From Pedobacter sp. D749 (GTDB taxonomy: Bacteria > Bacteroidota > Bacteroidia > Sphingobacteriales > Sphingobacteriaceae), in NCBI RefSeq assembly GCF_019317285.1, contig NZ_CP079218.1, positions 5,518,001 to 5,582,000 of the forward strand: 64,000 nucleotides of DNA, read 5' to 3'. The translations under genes were made by a program, and so were the position numbers. How positions within the stretch are numbered: the first letter of the stretch is position 1; each line of letters opens with the position of its first letter. The notes below the pieces were generated by a model. It had not been told where the DNA came from and did not search any database. It was given only the letters and a program-made list of their open reading frames with translations. Of the stretch, positions 52,509-61,660 are shown piece by piece.

Positions 52509-55500
52509 ATGGAAAAAACTTCTACAAAACATTGCTATGTGAAATTTTTAACGGCAACATTATTTTATCTACTCATCCCCTGGCTGGCCTTCGCCCAGAA
52601 AACCATTAAGGGAACAGTTGTAGATCAAGCCAACAAACCCATACCGGGGGTTTCAATCATCGAAAAAGGTACCAAGAATGGCACCGCTACCAATGGTGAT
52701 GGGAAGTTCAGCTTAACGGTACAAAATAATAATGCGATAATCACGGCCAGGATTGTAGGTTATCGTTCACTGGAAAAACCAGCATCCACAAGCGGTACAT
52801 TAAACTTTTCTCTGGAAGAGGATAATAATACACTGAATGAAGTGGTTACGATCGGTTATCAAAAAATTACCAGAAAGAAAACTACAGCTGCGATTTCCAG
52901 TATTTCAGGTAAAGAGCTGGCTAACTTACCTGCGGCAAGTTTTGATCAGTTGTTGCAAGGTCGTTTATCCGGAGTAAACGTTCAAAACTTTACTGGTCAG
53001 CCGGGTGTAGCCCCTACAGTATCTGTAAGGGGTAACTCTACAGGTAGCACAGGTTACGATCAATATAATGTAGTGAGATCACCGCTTTATGTGGTAGATG
53101 GTGTTCCTCAATCATCTGACGATCTTGTTCCGCCAGGAACTGGTACGGGCACCAACTACATGGCCGGCCTTAATCCGAACGATATTGAATCTATTGATGT
53201 GTTAAAAGATGCCTCAGCAGCAGCTATTTATGGTTCAAGAGCAGCCAATGGTGTAATTTTAATTACAACGAAAAAAGGTGTTGGCGGCGATACAAAAGTA
53301 AGCTTTAACTCTTATTACGGTATGGTGCAACGTCCTAACTTAAGGCAGGCTACCATGGGGACTACAGAACGCAGGCAAAAAATGGAGGTACTTCAAAGAC
53401 AGCTTAGTTACGATCAGCGTGTACAACTGCCCTATATACTCACAGATAGCTTAAATCCGGCTTTTAATGGCCATACCGATTGGCAGGATTTATTTTTTCA
53501 GACTGGTAAAATCAACGATAATAACCTGAGTATAAGCGGTGGGAGCGATAATGGAACAACTTATCGCTTTAGTGGAGGTTATTATGATGAAGATGGTATT
53601 GTAAAAGGAACGGGCTATAAACGTTACACTACACGTTTAAACCTTACCTCAAGAGCAATGAATAAAAAATTGATGATCAACCCAATATTTTATTATTCAA
53701 GTTCCAGCAGGGGTAGAGGAAACGAAGATCCAAACGATCCGTCCAAGCCTACTAAAATTGGTTCGGGGAATTTACCTTCCTCGCTTTTCAGCATATCTCC
53801 GGAAAAATTGGATTATTATGTAAGTAAAGATGGTGAAAACCTAAATAAAAATGTGGCAAACCAGTTTGGTGTAAATCTGAATTTATCCTATGAGTTCAGC
53901 AAAAATTTCACTCTAAACTCACAATCTTCTTACACTAATGACAACACCCGAAGAGATGTGAGCATGAGTAATGTGCTAAACAGTGGTTTTGGCAACAGTT
54001 CTTCCAGTTTCTCTTCGAGTGCAATGGGCTTAAGAACATCGAATTATCTGGCTTATAATGGTTCGATTAAAAAACATTCTTTTAGTGCGGTAGCCGGTCA
54101 GGATATTGAGTATAGTTTGTTTCAAACTACCCAGGCCAGTGGCTACGGTGGTGCATCAGATTATATTCAGACCGTTAGTGGTTTTAAACAGGAGAACATT
54201 TATGGCTATTCAAATTACATAGCACATGGACTAGTAGCTTATTATGGTCGTTTTAATTATGATTATGATGGCAAGTATCTTTTATCCGGAACAATACGGA
54301 CGGATGGTTCATCTGGTTTTGGTGAAAATAATAAATATGGAGTATTTCCTTCCATTTCAGCAGGCTGGCTTCTTTCAGAAGAAAATTTTATGAAAAACTT
54401 ATCCAATAACCCTTTCACGCTAATTAAAATTAGAGGAAGTTATGGGGCCACAGGTAATGAAGATCGCAGAAATGCTTATGTACAATACAACCGCTATCTT
54501 GTAAATAATGGTGGATTTGAGGGAAATGGGACTGCTAACGGTGTGTTCTACGGCATTACGGGAGCTACTTCTTACAACGGTGTTACCGCTATCACTCCTA
54601 ATTTTGTAAATGGTGTTGCGCAGAAGGATTTAAGCTGGGAGAAATCTACACAATGGAATATCGGTACCGATATGGAAATTGACAACGGTAGGTATGCCAT
54701 TTCATTCGATGTGTACAATAAAGAAGTAAAACAAAAGCTTTTCAATGTTGATTTGCCGGTTACATCAGGTTATAGTAATGCCTATACTAATGCTTTTGCA
54801 GTACGTAATGCAGGTATGGAGTTGACTTTAACTGCTAATCCTATCCGCAAGGAATTTAAGTGGTTTAGCTCTTTTAATATTTCCTACAATAAAAACCAGA
54901 TCATGAGTTTGCCAAACGGTGGCCGTGACATTATCTTAAGTGGAGATCGATTTGATAAAACCCATGTGCTTTCTGTAGGTAGTCCAATCAACGCCTTCTA
55001 TTTATACCGTACAAAAGGTGTATTTTCTACTTCAGCAGATATTCCTCAGAATCCTTATACGGGAGAACTATATAGAAATAGTAACGGAACGTTTAATGCA
55101 GGAGATTTTTATCTTGCTGATTTGGATGGAGATTATTTTCTGGATGTTTTCAATGATGGTATTAATCCGGATAAAGCGCCAGTTGGTGATCCAAATCCAC
55201 GTTTTACCGGTGGTTGGACAAATAACTTTTCGTATAAAAACTTTTCTTTGGGGATTTTTGTATCCTTCACTTTGAAACGTGATGTATTAAATCTATTTGA
55301 TTCAGATCGTTTTGCAAATTCTCAGGCTGGTGGAGCAGTAAACAATTTTGCCTACTTCTCAACACCGGATTTGGATCGCTTGAATATCTGGAGAAATCCT
55401 GGAGATCAGGCTGAATATGCCAAGTTCGACTTGGGAACCTATCGTTATTATTACACAGGCGCACAAACCTTCTTCCTGGAAAAAGGTGGTTATGCAAGGA

Positions 55501-55718
55501 TCAGAAGCATCAATCTTGGTTATGATTTTAGCCCTAAACTTGTAAGGAAATTGGGTTTAAGTCAGCTGAAATTATACGCAATTGCTGATAACGTATATAT
55601 GTTCCAGCAATCAAAAAAATTACCAGATGCAGAAGCCGTAAACGGATATGGGGAGTATAATGGAACAGGGTACCCTATTCCAAGAAAATATACGCTAGGT
55701 GTACAAGTTCAATTTTAA
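52509..55718 (+). CDS. SusC/RagA-family TonB-linked outer-membrane protein
   Basis: 1069 residues. Signal peptide (FLTATLFYLLIPWLAFAQ), CarboxypepD_reg (IKGTVVDQANKPIPGVSIIE), SusC segment NEVVTIGYQKITRKKTTAAI, plug with PLYVVDGVPQ and DIESIDVLKDASAAAIYGSR, and a barrel ending in PRKYTLGVQVQF. Heads a four-gene unit with SusD, fasciclin and DUF5007-type lipoproteins. No carbohydrate-active enzyme or protease is encoded nearby, so the substrate is open. Confidence 0.95.
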   Translation: MEKTSTKHCYVKFLTATLFYLLIPWLAFAQKTIKGTVVDQANKPIPGVSIIEKGTKNGTATNGDGKFSLTVQNNNAIITARIVGYRSLEKPASTSGTLNFSLEEDNNTLNEVVTIGYQKITRKKTTAAISSISGKELANLPAASFDQLLQGRLSGVNVQNFTGQPGVAPTVSVRGNSTGSTGYDQYNVVRSPLYVVDGVPQSSDDLVPPGTGTGTNYMAGLNPNDIESIDVLKDASAAAIYGSRAANGVILITTKKGVGGDTKVSFNSYYGMVQRPNLRQATMGTTERRQKMEVLQRQLSYDQRVQLPYILTDSLNPAFNGHTDWQDLFFQTGKINDNNLSISGGSDNGTTYRFSGGYYDEDGIVKGTGYKRYTTRLNLTSRAMNKKLMINPIFYYSSSSRGRGNEDPNDPSKPTKIGSGNLPSSLFSISPEKLDYYVSKDGENLNKNVANQFGVNLNLSYEFSKNFTLNSQSSYTNDNTRRDVSMSNVLNSGFGNSSSSFSSSAMGLRTSNYLAYNGSIKKHSFSAVAGQDIEYSLFQTTQASGYGGASDYIQTVSGFKQENIYGYSNYIAHGLVAYYGRFNYDYDGKYLLSGTIRTDGSSGFGENNKYGVFPSISAGWLLSEENFMKNLSNNPFTLIKIRGSYGATGNEDRRNAYVQYNRYLVNNGGFEGNGTANGVFYGITGATSYNGVTAITPNFVNGVAQKDLSWEKSTQWNIGTDMEIDNGRYAISFDVYNKEVKQKLFNVDLPVTSGYSNAYTNAFAVRNAGMELTLTANPIRKEFKWFSSFNISYNKNQIMSLPNGGRDIILSGDRFDKTHVLSVGSPINAFYLYRTKGVFSTSADIPQNPYTGELYRNSNGTFNAGDFYLADLDGDYFLDVFNDGINPDKAPVGDPNPRFTGGWTNNFSYKNFSLGIFVSFTLKRDVLNLFDSDRFANSQAGGAVNNFAYFSTPDLDRLNIWRNPGDQAEYAKFDLGTYRYYYTGAQTFFLEKGGYARIRSINLGYDFSPKLVRKLGLSQLKLYAIADNVYMFQQSKKLPDAEAVNGYGEYNGTGYPIPRKYTLGVQVQF

Positions 55719-55730
55719 TATCGTCAATAA

Positions 55731-57248
55731 ATGAAAAATATAATCACAAAAATCGGTGTACTTATTACAATAGCTACGATGGTTACCGTAAGTTCCTGTA
55801 AAAAGTTATTGTATGAAGAACCTAAAGATGCACCTTATGAGCAAACATTCTGGCAATCATCCAGGGATGTTAAAAGTGCTATCGCTGGTAATTATGCAAT
55901 AATGCGTAGTGCTATTACCAGTAAAAATAATCGTTATTTTATGTATGGTGATGCTATTGCCAAAAACTATTTTACGATACAATATGGAGGAGACGGTTTA
56001 GAAGGGATTCAGGGCGGAGATTTTACCTTTCAATACAATATCAATACGCTGGCAAATTATACGTTGTACTATAAAAGTATTGCGATGTCTAATCTGCTTT
56101 TGAAAAAAGTTAATGCCATGAGCGATGCGCAATTTTCAACTGAAGACGATCCTGCTCAATTCCGAAATTCGGCGATTGGTCAGGCATATTTCCTTCGTGC
56201 ATTAAGTTACTTTATGATGGTGAGGGTATGGGGCGATGTACCATTGGTTACAGAGGTTTATGAAGATCCGATCAATGCACCTCAATTGCCAAGAAGTCCA
56301 AAAGCTGAGGTCATGAAATTGATTGAAAATGATTGCCACAAAGCAATTAATTTATTAAGCTGGAGTTATGCCAATACCGGAGACGCAAAGGTTACTGCAA
56401 ATAAGGGCTCGGCATATGCCCTTTTAGCTCATTTGTATCTTTGGAGAGCAACAATGTCTGATGTTTCAGTTGATGCGCCTAATTTGACTGATGTAAATAA
56501 TGCTGATACGACAATAAATACATTAATTAACAAGGGAGGTTATGCTTTAACAGATACGGCTAATTATAAAAATACTTTTATTGGTCGATCTTCAGAAGGA
56601 ATATTTGAAATTAACATTAGCGAGAATACATTGGAAGGTTCTAATAGTTCTATAGGCGCGTATTTTTTAAATGAGAATTATATAAAAGGTAGTGGAAACA
56701 ATCCTCGTTTTTACACCAATCCTTCGTATCTTAAAGATCATTTCAAAACCAATACCGATATACGTTATAAAAAGGGCTTTGACTTAACCAATCCGGATAA
56801 GCCAATGAGTGTAAAATACAGTAATGTAACGTACAGAAATCCTGGAGAGAAGTTAAACCCTTATCTGAGTAATAACATTATCATTTTCAGATTGAGTGAT
56901 ATGAAACTACTTAAGGCCGAGATTGCGCTTTACAAAAAGGATGCGGCTACAGCAGCTGGTATTATTAATGATTTCAGAAAAAGAAATGATCCAAATCCGG
57001 TATTAATCCCTGTCGGGAGCTCTGTAGATCAGGTAATGGATGAATATGCTTATGAGCGTGGTAAAGAAATGTACCTGGAAGGACATCTGTTTTATGATTT
57101 GCTTAGGACCAGAAGATACGGCCTCATTGTGGATTGGCTTACAGAAAGCAGGTTCAGAAAAGAAGGTTTTTATTGGCCTGTAGATCCTGCATTGTTTAGA
57201 AACAATACCTTATTGAAACAAACACCATATTGGTTGGGGAAAGTATAA
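55731..57248 (+). CDS. SusD/RagB-family lipoprotein
   Basis: 505 residues; signal and lipobox (ITIATMVTVSSCKK). The SusD fold is shown by AIGQAYFLRALSYFMMVRVW, GDVPLVTEVYEDP, then YAYERGKEMYLEGHLFYDLL and the C-terminal WPVDPALFRNNTLLKQTPYW. It pairs with the SusC gene ending 12 bp upstream. The closing KQTPYW is a variant of the usual NPGY-type end. Confidence 0.94.
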   Translation: MKNIITKIGVLITIATMVTVSSCKKLLYEEPKDAPYEQTFWQSSRDVKSAIAGNYAIMRSAITSKNNRYFMYGDAIAKNYFTIQYGGDGLEGIQGGDFTFQYNINTLANYTLYYKSIAMSNLLLKKVNAMSDAQFSTEDDPAQFRNSAIGQAYFLRALSYFMMVRVWGDVPLVTEVYEDPINAPQLPRSPKAEVMKLIENDCHKAINLLSWSYANTGDAKVTANKGSAYALLAHLYLWRATMSDVSVDAPNLTDVNNADTTINTLINKGGYALTDTANYKNTFIGRSSEGIFEINISENTLEGSNSSIGAYFLNENYIKGSGNNPRFYTNPSYLKDHFKTNTDIRYKKGFDLTNPDKPMSVKYSNVTYRNPGEKLNPYLSNNIIIFRLSDMKLLKAEIALYKKDAATAAGIINDFRKRNDPNPVLIPVGSSVDQVMDEYAYERGKEMYLEGHLFYDLLRTRRYGLIVDWLTESRFRKEGFYWPVDPALFRNNTLLKQTPYWLGKV

Positions 57249-57275
57249 GTTGTTTTTATTAGAGATTAAAAAAAT

Positions 57276-57962
57276 ATGAAAAATAATATATTAGTATATC
57301 TTTCATTACTATTACTGGCGCTAACGGCTTGTAAAAAAAATGATTATAAAAGGGATGGCGGCCCAAGTGATCCTAAAGTAAACTTAAGTACTTACGATTA
57401 CTTAAAGTCTAACCGCAATTTCGATTCCTTAGTGAAAGTGATAGACAGGGCAGGTTTAAAAGAAGCTGTAAATGGTGATGTAACCTTTTTTGCAACAACA
57501 AATTATGGAATAGCAGAGTATGTAAAAGCCAAAAAATATCAGAAATCGATCGAACTTGGCGAGGAAAATTTTGATTTTGGTATCAAAGACATTCCAGTAA
57601 AGGAACTGAATGATTCGTTAAAGACCTATTTATTTGCGGGTAAGATCAACAGAGACCAGATGACAGTTGGTGGTAAACTTTATAATAGTTTATTGGGGGC
57701 TGTTCCAAATGTTCAATACATGATTAAATTAAGACGCTCTTATGACTACACAGAGATTGTTAATTATGTAGATTATGTAACTTATACTAAAGTAATCGGA
57801 ACCCGTGATGATAAGGAAACGGATCAAAGTGCTATTCCCGACTCAGAAAAAGACAAGGCTGTGGATTGCCAGACATCAGGAATCATAACAACCACTGGCA
57901 TTGTCCATGTATTAAATGGATATCACAGGTTGTTTTTTAATGCGCAATCGTTGGGCAATTAA
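57276..57962 (+). CDS. Fasciclin-domain lipoprotein
   Basis: 228 residues with lipobox LLLALTACKKN. The fasciclin (FAS1) fold is indicated by FDSLVKVIDRAGLKEAVNGD, VTFFATTNYGIAEYVKAK, the YLFAGKINRDQM segment and the late TGIVHVLNGYHRLFF, where FAS1 usually has VIHVIDxVL. FAS1 domains mediate adhesion; in SusCD loci they may sit on the surface complex. It lies 28 bp after susD in the same unit. Confidence 0.8.
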   Translation: MKNNILVYLSLLLLALTACKKNDYKRDGGPSDPKVNLSTYDYLKSNRNFDSLVKVIDRAGLKEAVNGDVTFFATTNYGIAEYVKAKKYQKSIELGEENFDFGIKDIPVKELNDSLKTYLFAGKINRDQMTVGGKLYNSLLGAVPNVQYMIKLRRSYDYTEIVNYVDYVTYTKVIGTRDDKETDQSAIPDSEKDKAVDCQTSGIITTTGIVHVLNGYHRLFFNAQSLGN

Positions 57963-57979
57963 TTTAATCGCAATTAATT

Positions 57980-58963
57980 ATGAAAATTAGATATATTTTA
58001 GGCTTATTACTCTTATCATTAAGTGTAATAGCATGTAAAAAAATAGTAAATGGCTTTCTAAGTGATTCCATTCGATATAAAGACAACAATATTTATGCAA
58101 AGAGAGGATTGCCTCTTTTTCAATCAGATAGAATTAATGCAGATGGTTCTACGCCACCGTTTACCTATAAATTGCTCAATTTGAGAAACGAAGATGGTTC
58201 CCCTGCGCCTGCCGAGTTCTCTAAAGAATATGAAATCACTGTTTTTAAAACTGGTGCCAATTTTGATCCTGAAACAGATGTAACCCTGGAGTTGTTAAAT
58301 AAGAAAAGAGAGGTAGTTAAAAAGAAACCAATGGAGTTTAATGAGTTGAGTGGTCAGCTTACCTTTAACAAAGCGTCTGGTTTCTTACCCTTGGGAAGAT
58401 ATGTATATGATGTAGAAATGACGAATGGTACTGGTACTAAGTTGTTTCCTAAGCTAGCGACTATTAACGTGGTGGAGCCCGCAATAGATGATTTATTCGA
58501 AATTACTGATAATGTTGCTAATGCATTTAATGATGATACTGGTGTTGCGACACTTATGAAAAAGCCAACTATTACCTGTACAAAAATTTCATCTTCAGGT
58601 GCAAGAGCGATACTGAAAATGGTAGATAAGAACGGAAAAGTCTTTAATCCGAAAGCAGGAGAAATCATACAAAGAGGTGATCGACCGGTTTTTGAAAACT
58701 ATGCAAAGTTTAACCCGGTTATAAAGACTGATACAGCAATGATCTGTGATTTTGAATTAGCGCCTTTTCCACTTACCAAATATGTAACACCAACAACAGA
58801 TTGGGGATTTTTAATGTATTACCGTATTCCAAGCCAATTTGTAACTGTTGATGGTTTTCCTTCATCGCCAGGTTTTTCTGTAAACCCAAGGTGGTCTTGG
58901 AGACTTAAAATGGAAGGTACTTATATTGTAGAAGTTAAATTCCCTGATGTAACTAAAAAATAG
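57980..58963 (+). CDS. DUF5007-type lipoprotein
   Basis: 327 residues; lipobox LSLSVIACKK. Contains a YAKRGLPLFQSDRINADGST segment and beta-rich regions (FSKEYEITVFKTG; PLGRYVYDVEMTNGTG) consistent with DUF5007, which I recall accompanying fasciclin proteins in Bacteroidota SusCD loci. The exact DUF name is from memory. It is the last gene of the unit, 18 bp after the fasciclin gene, and is probably a surface glycan- or peptide-binding protein. A strong terminator follows. Confidence 0.65.
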   Translation: MKIRYILGLLLLSLSVIACKKIVNGFLSDSIRYKDNNIYAKRGLPLFQSDRINADGSTPPFTYKLLNLRNEDGSPAPAEFSKEYEITVFKTGANFDPETDVTLELLNKKREVVKKKPMEFNELSGQLTFNKASGFLPLGRYVYDVEMTNGTGTKLFPKLATINVVEPAIDDLFEITDNVANAFNDDTGVATLMKKPTITCTKISSSGARAILKMVDKNGKVFNPKAGEIIQRGDRPVFENYAKFNPVIKTDTAMICDFELAPFPLTKYVTPTTDWGFLMYYRIPSQFVTVDGFPSSPGFSVNPRWSWRLKMEGTYIVEVKFPDVTKK

Positions 58964-59013
58964 AGGAGAATACCATTTTCCTGAAAGGAAGATAGTTCCT
59001 GTTTAATACAACT

Positions 59014-59050
59014 AAAAACGGCAATTTTCGATTTGAAAATTGCCGTTTTT
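59014..59050. terminator. Bidirectional terminator
   Basis: A perfect 16-bp stem AAAAACGGCAATTTTC/GAAAATTGCCGTTTTT with loop GATTT, between the convergent DUF5007-type and DUF4397 genes. Confidence 0.92.
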
Positions 59051-59076
59051 ATGAAAGGCGAATACTACAAATTATT

Positions 59077-59778
59077 TTATTTGATCGGAATAACCTGTAA
59101 ACTTAGTGGTCGTTCTGTATCATTTGCAGGTGCTACCAAACCACCACAAATAATGTCATAATGATACCCTGCTGTAAAACTGGTACTCTCGGAAGTAGCT
59201 TTAACTGCTCCCGATGAAGTTTCTTTTGCATCCAATGTGTAAGTTCCGGCATCTACAGCAACGAAACCGCTTGCGTTTTTGTAAGCTTTATTGGTAACCA
59301 GCATGGTCGTTGCGCTGGTTTTTGCCAGATCCAGAGCAGGGGCATCAGGCGATAAGTTAATAAAACGGATGTAAGCTTTATCGGTTGATGGGATAGAAAG
59401 GTCATCACTAATGGTATAAACATCCAATGCAGCAGGTTTATTAATCAAATAAGAAGAGTAATAGGTGCTTGCATTCAAGGTAATCGTTTTGGTTAATAAG
59501 CTCTCGGTACTGCTGGCCGTTGTAAATTTTAAACTGTAAGCTTCAGCTGCGTAGGAAACATAATTAACAGTGCCTCCAAATGGTAAAGCTGCTGAATTAA
59601 CCATATTACCGTTAAAATAAGCATTGTATGTTGCCAAAGATGGTGATGCATTGATTATCCTTAAATAAGAGATGATAGGATCGGCAGTTTCGGTTTTTTT
59701 ACATGAAGTTAGTGCGGTGAAAGCAATTAGAACAAATAAAGTGATCGATTTGAAATGAAATGTGGTAAAATTCTTCAT
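59077..59778 (-). CDS. DUF4397-domain lipoprotein
   Basis: 233 residues; lipobox LIAFTALTSCKK. The DUF4397 pattern is clear: YLRIINASPSLATYNAYFNG, LPFGGTVNYVSYAAEAYSL, then YIRFINLSPDAPALDLAK. This Ig-like domain occurs in many secreted Bacteroidota proteins of unknown function. Monocistronic, convergent with the SusCD unit. Confidence 0.85.
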   Translation of the reverse strand: MKNFTTFHFKSITLFVLIAFTALTSCKKTETADPIISYLRIINASPSLATYNAYFNGNMVNSAALPFGGTVNYVSYAAEAYSLKFTTASSTESLLTKTITLNASTYYSSYLINKPAALDVYTISDDLSIPSTDKAYIRFINLSPDAPALDLAKTSATTMLVTNKAYKNASGFVAVDAGTYTLDAKETSSGAVKATSESTSFTAGYHYDIICGGLVAPANDTERPLSLQVIPIK

Positions 59779-60019
59779 TGGTTTAAATTTTATTTAATAT
59801 TTAAGGAGTACCCATAAAACGATAGTCAGACCGCATTCGCTACAGGCATGTAAATATTAGATTTAAGCAGCATAGAAGGATGTTAAATGTTGTTAAACAG
59901 ATGTTAAAATTATTAACGGAATGATGAAGGTGAGATGAAAACAAAAAATGGAATTAACTGTTCATATGGAGTTTACATAAACGTTTAATAATTTTAATGT
60001 TAAATAACACTTATAAGTT

Positions 60020-60027
60020 TAATTTTG
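60020..60027 (+). promoter_or_regulatory. -7 promoter element TAATTTTG for the lipoprotein gene
   Basis: Exact TAnnTTTG match 23 bp before the ATG at 60051; no clear TTG at -33. Confidence 0.5.
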
Positions 60028-60050
60028 ATTAACCACTAAACCTTTTAAAA

Positions 60051-60593
60051 ATGATAAAGAACATCTCAAAATTAGCAATCATCTCTGCTGGCGTATTTGC
60101 ATTTTCTTCTTGCAGCAATTCGTCAAAAGATAAACCGGCGGATACAACCATTACTAAGACAGAAACAACAGTTAGTATTCCGGCGAAAGAAGAAAATGCG
60201 CCTGACGGTACTGAATTCACTGTTTCTCCTGATAGCGCAATATTAGGTAAATCAAAAGAGGCGTTAGTTAAGGTTACTTCTGCATCATCTATTGATTTAA
60301 AAGATGCAGAAGGAAAAGCGACAGGTGCAGAGTTGACAATTAACTTACAGGTAACAAATAAAAGTACCTTAGAAGCTAAGAAATTTTTTGCCGTATCGAG
60401 CTCTGATGCAAGATTAGAATTGGATAATGGAACTTCAATAACGGGAACAGAGCGTTCAGGAAGTACCAATCCTGAACCTGAAGCATCATCACAAGCGGTA
60501 TGGTCGTTTCAGCTTCCACCAAATTCCAGCCCTAAAAAATTAAATTTCTTTTTGGACGGAACGAGGGTTTCAGTCGGCCTATCCAAAAAATAA
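60051..60593 (+). CDS. Hypothetical lipoprotein
   Basis: 180 residues; lipobox VFAFSSCSNSS. After a Thr/Lys-rich linker the chain forms a single beta-rich domain (ATGAELTINLQVTNKSTLEA, then AVWSFQLPPNSSPKKLNFFL) that resembles DUF4352-like Ig folds, without a firm match. Envelope location is clear; function is unknown. Terminator directly downstream. Confidence 0.65.
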   Translation: MIKNISKLAIISAGVFAFSSCSNSSKDKPADTTITKTETTVSIPAKEENAPDGTEFTVSPDSAILGKSKEALVKVTSASSIDLKDAEGKATGAELTINLQVTNKSTLEAKKFFAVSSSDARLELDNGTSITGTERSGSTNPEPEASSQAVWSFQLPPNSSPKKLNFFLDGTRVSVGLSKK

Positions 60594-60599
60594 CAAATC

Positions 60600-60628
60600 A
60601 AAGCCCCGAAATTTCGGGGCTTTTTCTT
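60600..60628 (+). terminator. Terminator after the lipoprotein gene
   Basis: A 24-bp perfect palindrome AAAGCCCCGAAA/TTTCGGGGCTTT, then TTCTTTT. Confidence 0.92.
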
Positions 60629-60957
60629 TTCCCGTAATAATTATAAAAATGTAAAAAAGTTAAAAAATATTGTGTAACTCGATTTTTATTTAAACCTTTG
60701 CACCTCAATAGAGTTAAAGCCGTTTTAATACGCAATAAATGATTAAACAGATTTTATGTAAACTTTCAGTTTCCTCAACACAAATGGTGTCTGGGAAAGG
60801 CTTGTTTATTAATCATTTTCAACCCGTATTTTATTGTCCCGCAAGCCGGCAAAATTTCACTCCACGTATTTAGTACCTACGCTAAACGTAACGAGGAATT
60901 GATCCTCTCTAAAAACCCAATTAACAAGAATACTTATAATTTTTCGTTAGAAAACGA
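60629..60957 (+). other. Leader region of the arginine cluster with a 44-codon upstream ORF
   Basis: 329 bp. A promoter-like AACCTTTG at 60701-60708 (one mismatch to TAnnTTTG) would give a leader near 240 nt. Inside lies ORF 60739-60873, starting MIKQILCKLSVSSTQMV and containing PVFYCPASRQNFTPRI, and a small hairpin GAGGA/TCCTC near 60893. The long leader suggests attenuation or peptide control, but neither is shown. Confidence 0.4.
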
Positions 60958-61659
60958 ATGGATATTAACGAATTTATAGTGCAGGTTGCACTTCCTGAAC
61001 ATCGTGTATTTGCAGAAGAAATAGTAACCGAGATGGCCGAATCGGCAAAAGCTCGTGGAACAGGCATTGCCAAGCGCTCGCCTGAATACATTTCCAATAA
61101 AATGCAAGAAGGTAAATCGGTTATTGCTTTCAACAAAGATGGTTCCTGGGCAGGATTTTGCTATATCGAAACCTGGAGCCACGGCCAGTTTGTAGCCAAT
61201 AGTGGTTTGGTAGTAAGCCCTAAATACCGCAAAGCCGGATTAGCAAAAGCCATTAAAAATGAAATTTTCGGTTTATCGAGAAAGTTGTATCCAAAGGCAA
61301 AAATCTTTGGTTTAACAACTGGTTTAGCGGTGATGAAAATAAATTCAGACCTGGGTTACGAACCAGTAACTTACAGCGAACTTACCCAGGATGAAGAATT
61401 TTGGAAAGGCTGCCAGAGTTGCGTAAACTTCGAAATTTTAAAAATGAAAGAACGTAAAAACTGCATGTGTACTGCCATGCTTTACGATCCGGCTGAGAAA
61501 AAACACGAAGTAGCTAAGCAATTTGCTGAAGAACTGCAAAAGAAACCTAAGTTATACGAGCGCTTTATGCGCATTAAACAACGTTTAGTTGTTAAACCTA
61601 AGCCCAAAACAGGCTTAAAAGCCCTTTTATTTTTATTTACCTTTTTATTTAATAAATAG
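60958..61659 (+). CDS. GNAT N-acetyltransferase of the arginine cluster
   Basis: 233 residues; GNAT fold with the acetyl-CoA loop VVSPKYRKAGLAKAI. In Bacteroidota this family starts the arginine gene cluster and is thought to supply N-acetylated glutamate or a related acylated precursor in place of ArgA. A Cys-rich segment (FWKGCQSCVNFEILKMKERK, then NCMCTAM) is unusual and may bind metal. One base separates its TAG from the argG start, so it is co-translated with argG. Confidence 0.8.
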   Translation: MDINEFIVQVALPEHRVFAEEIVTEMAESAKARGTGIAKRSPEYISNKMQEGKSVIAFNKDGSWAGFCYIETWSHGQFVANSGLVVSPKYRKAGLAKAIKNEIFGLSRKLYPKAKIFGLTTGLAVMKINSDLGYEPVTYSELTQDEEFWKGCQSCVNFEILKMKERKNCMCTAMLYDPAEKKHEVAKQFAEELQKKPKLYERFMRIKQRLVVKPKPKTGLKALLFLFTFLFNK

Positions 61660-61660
61660 C

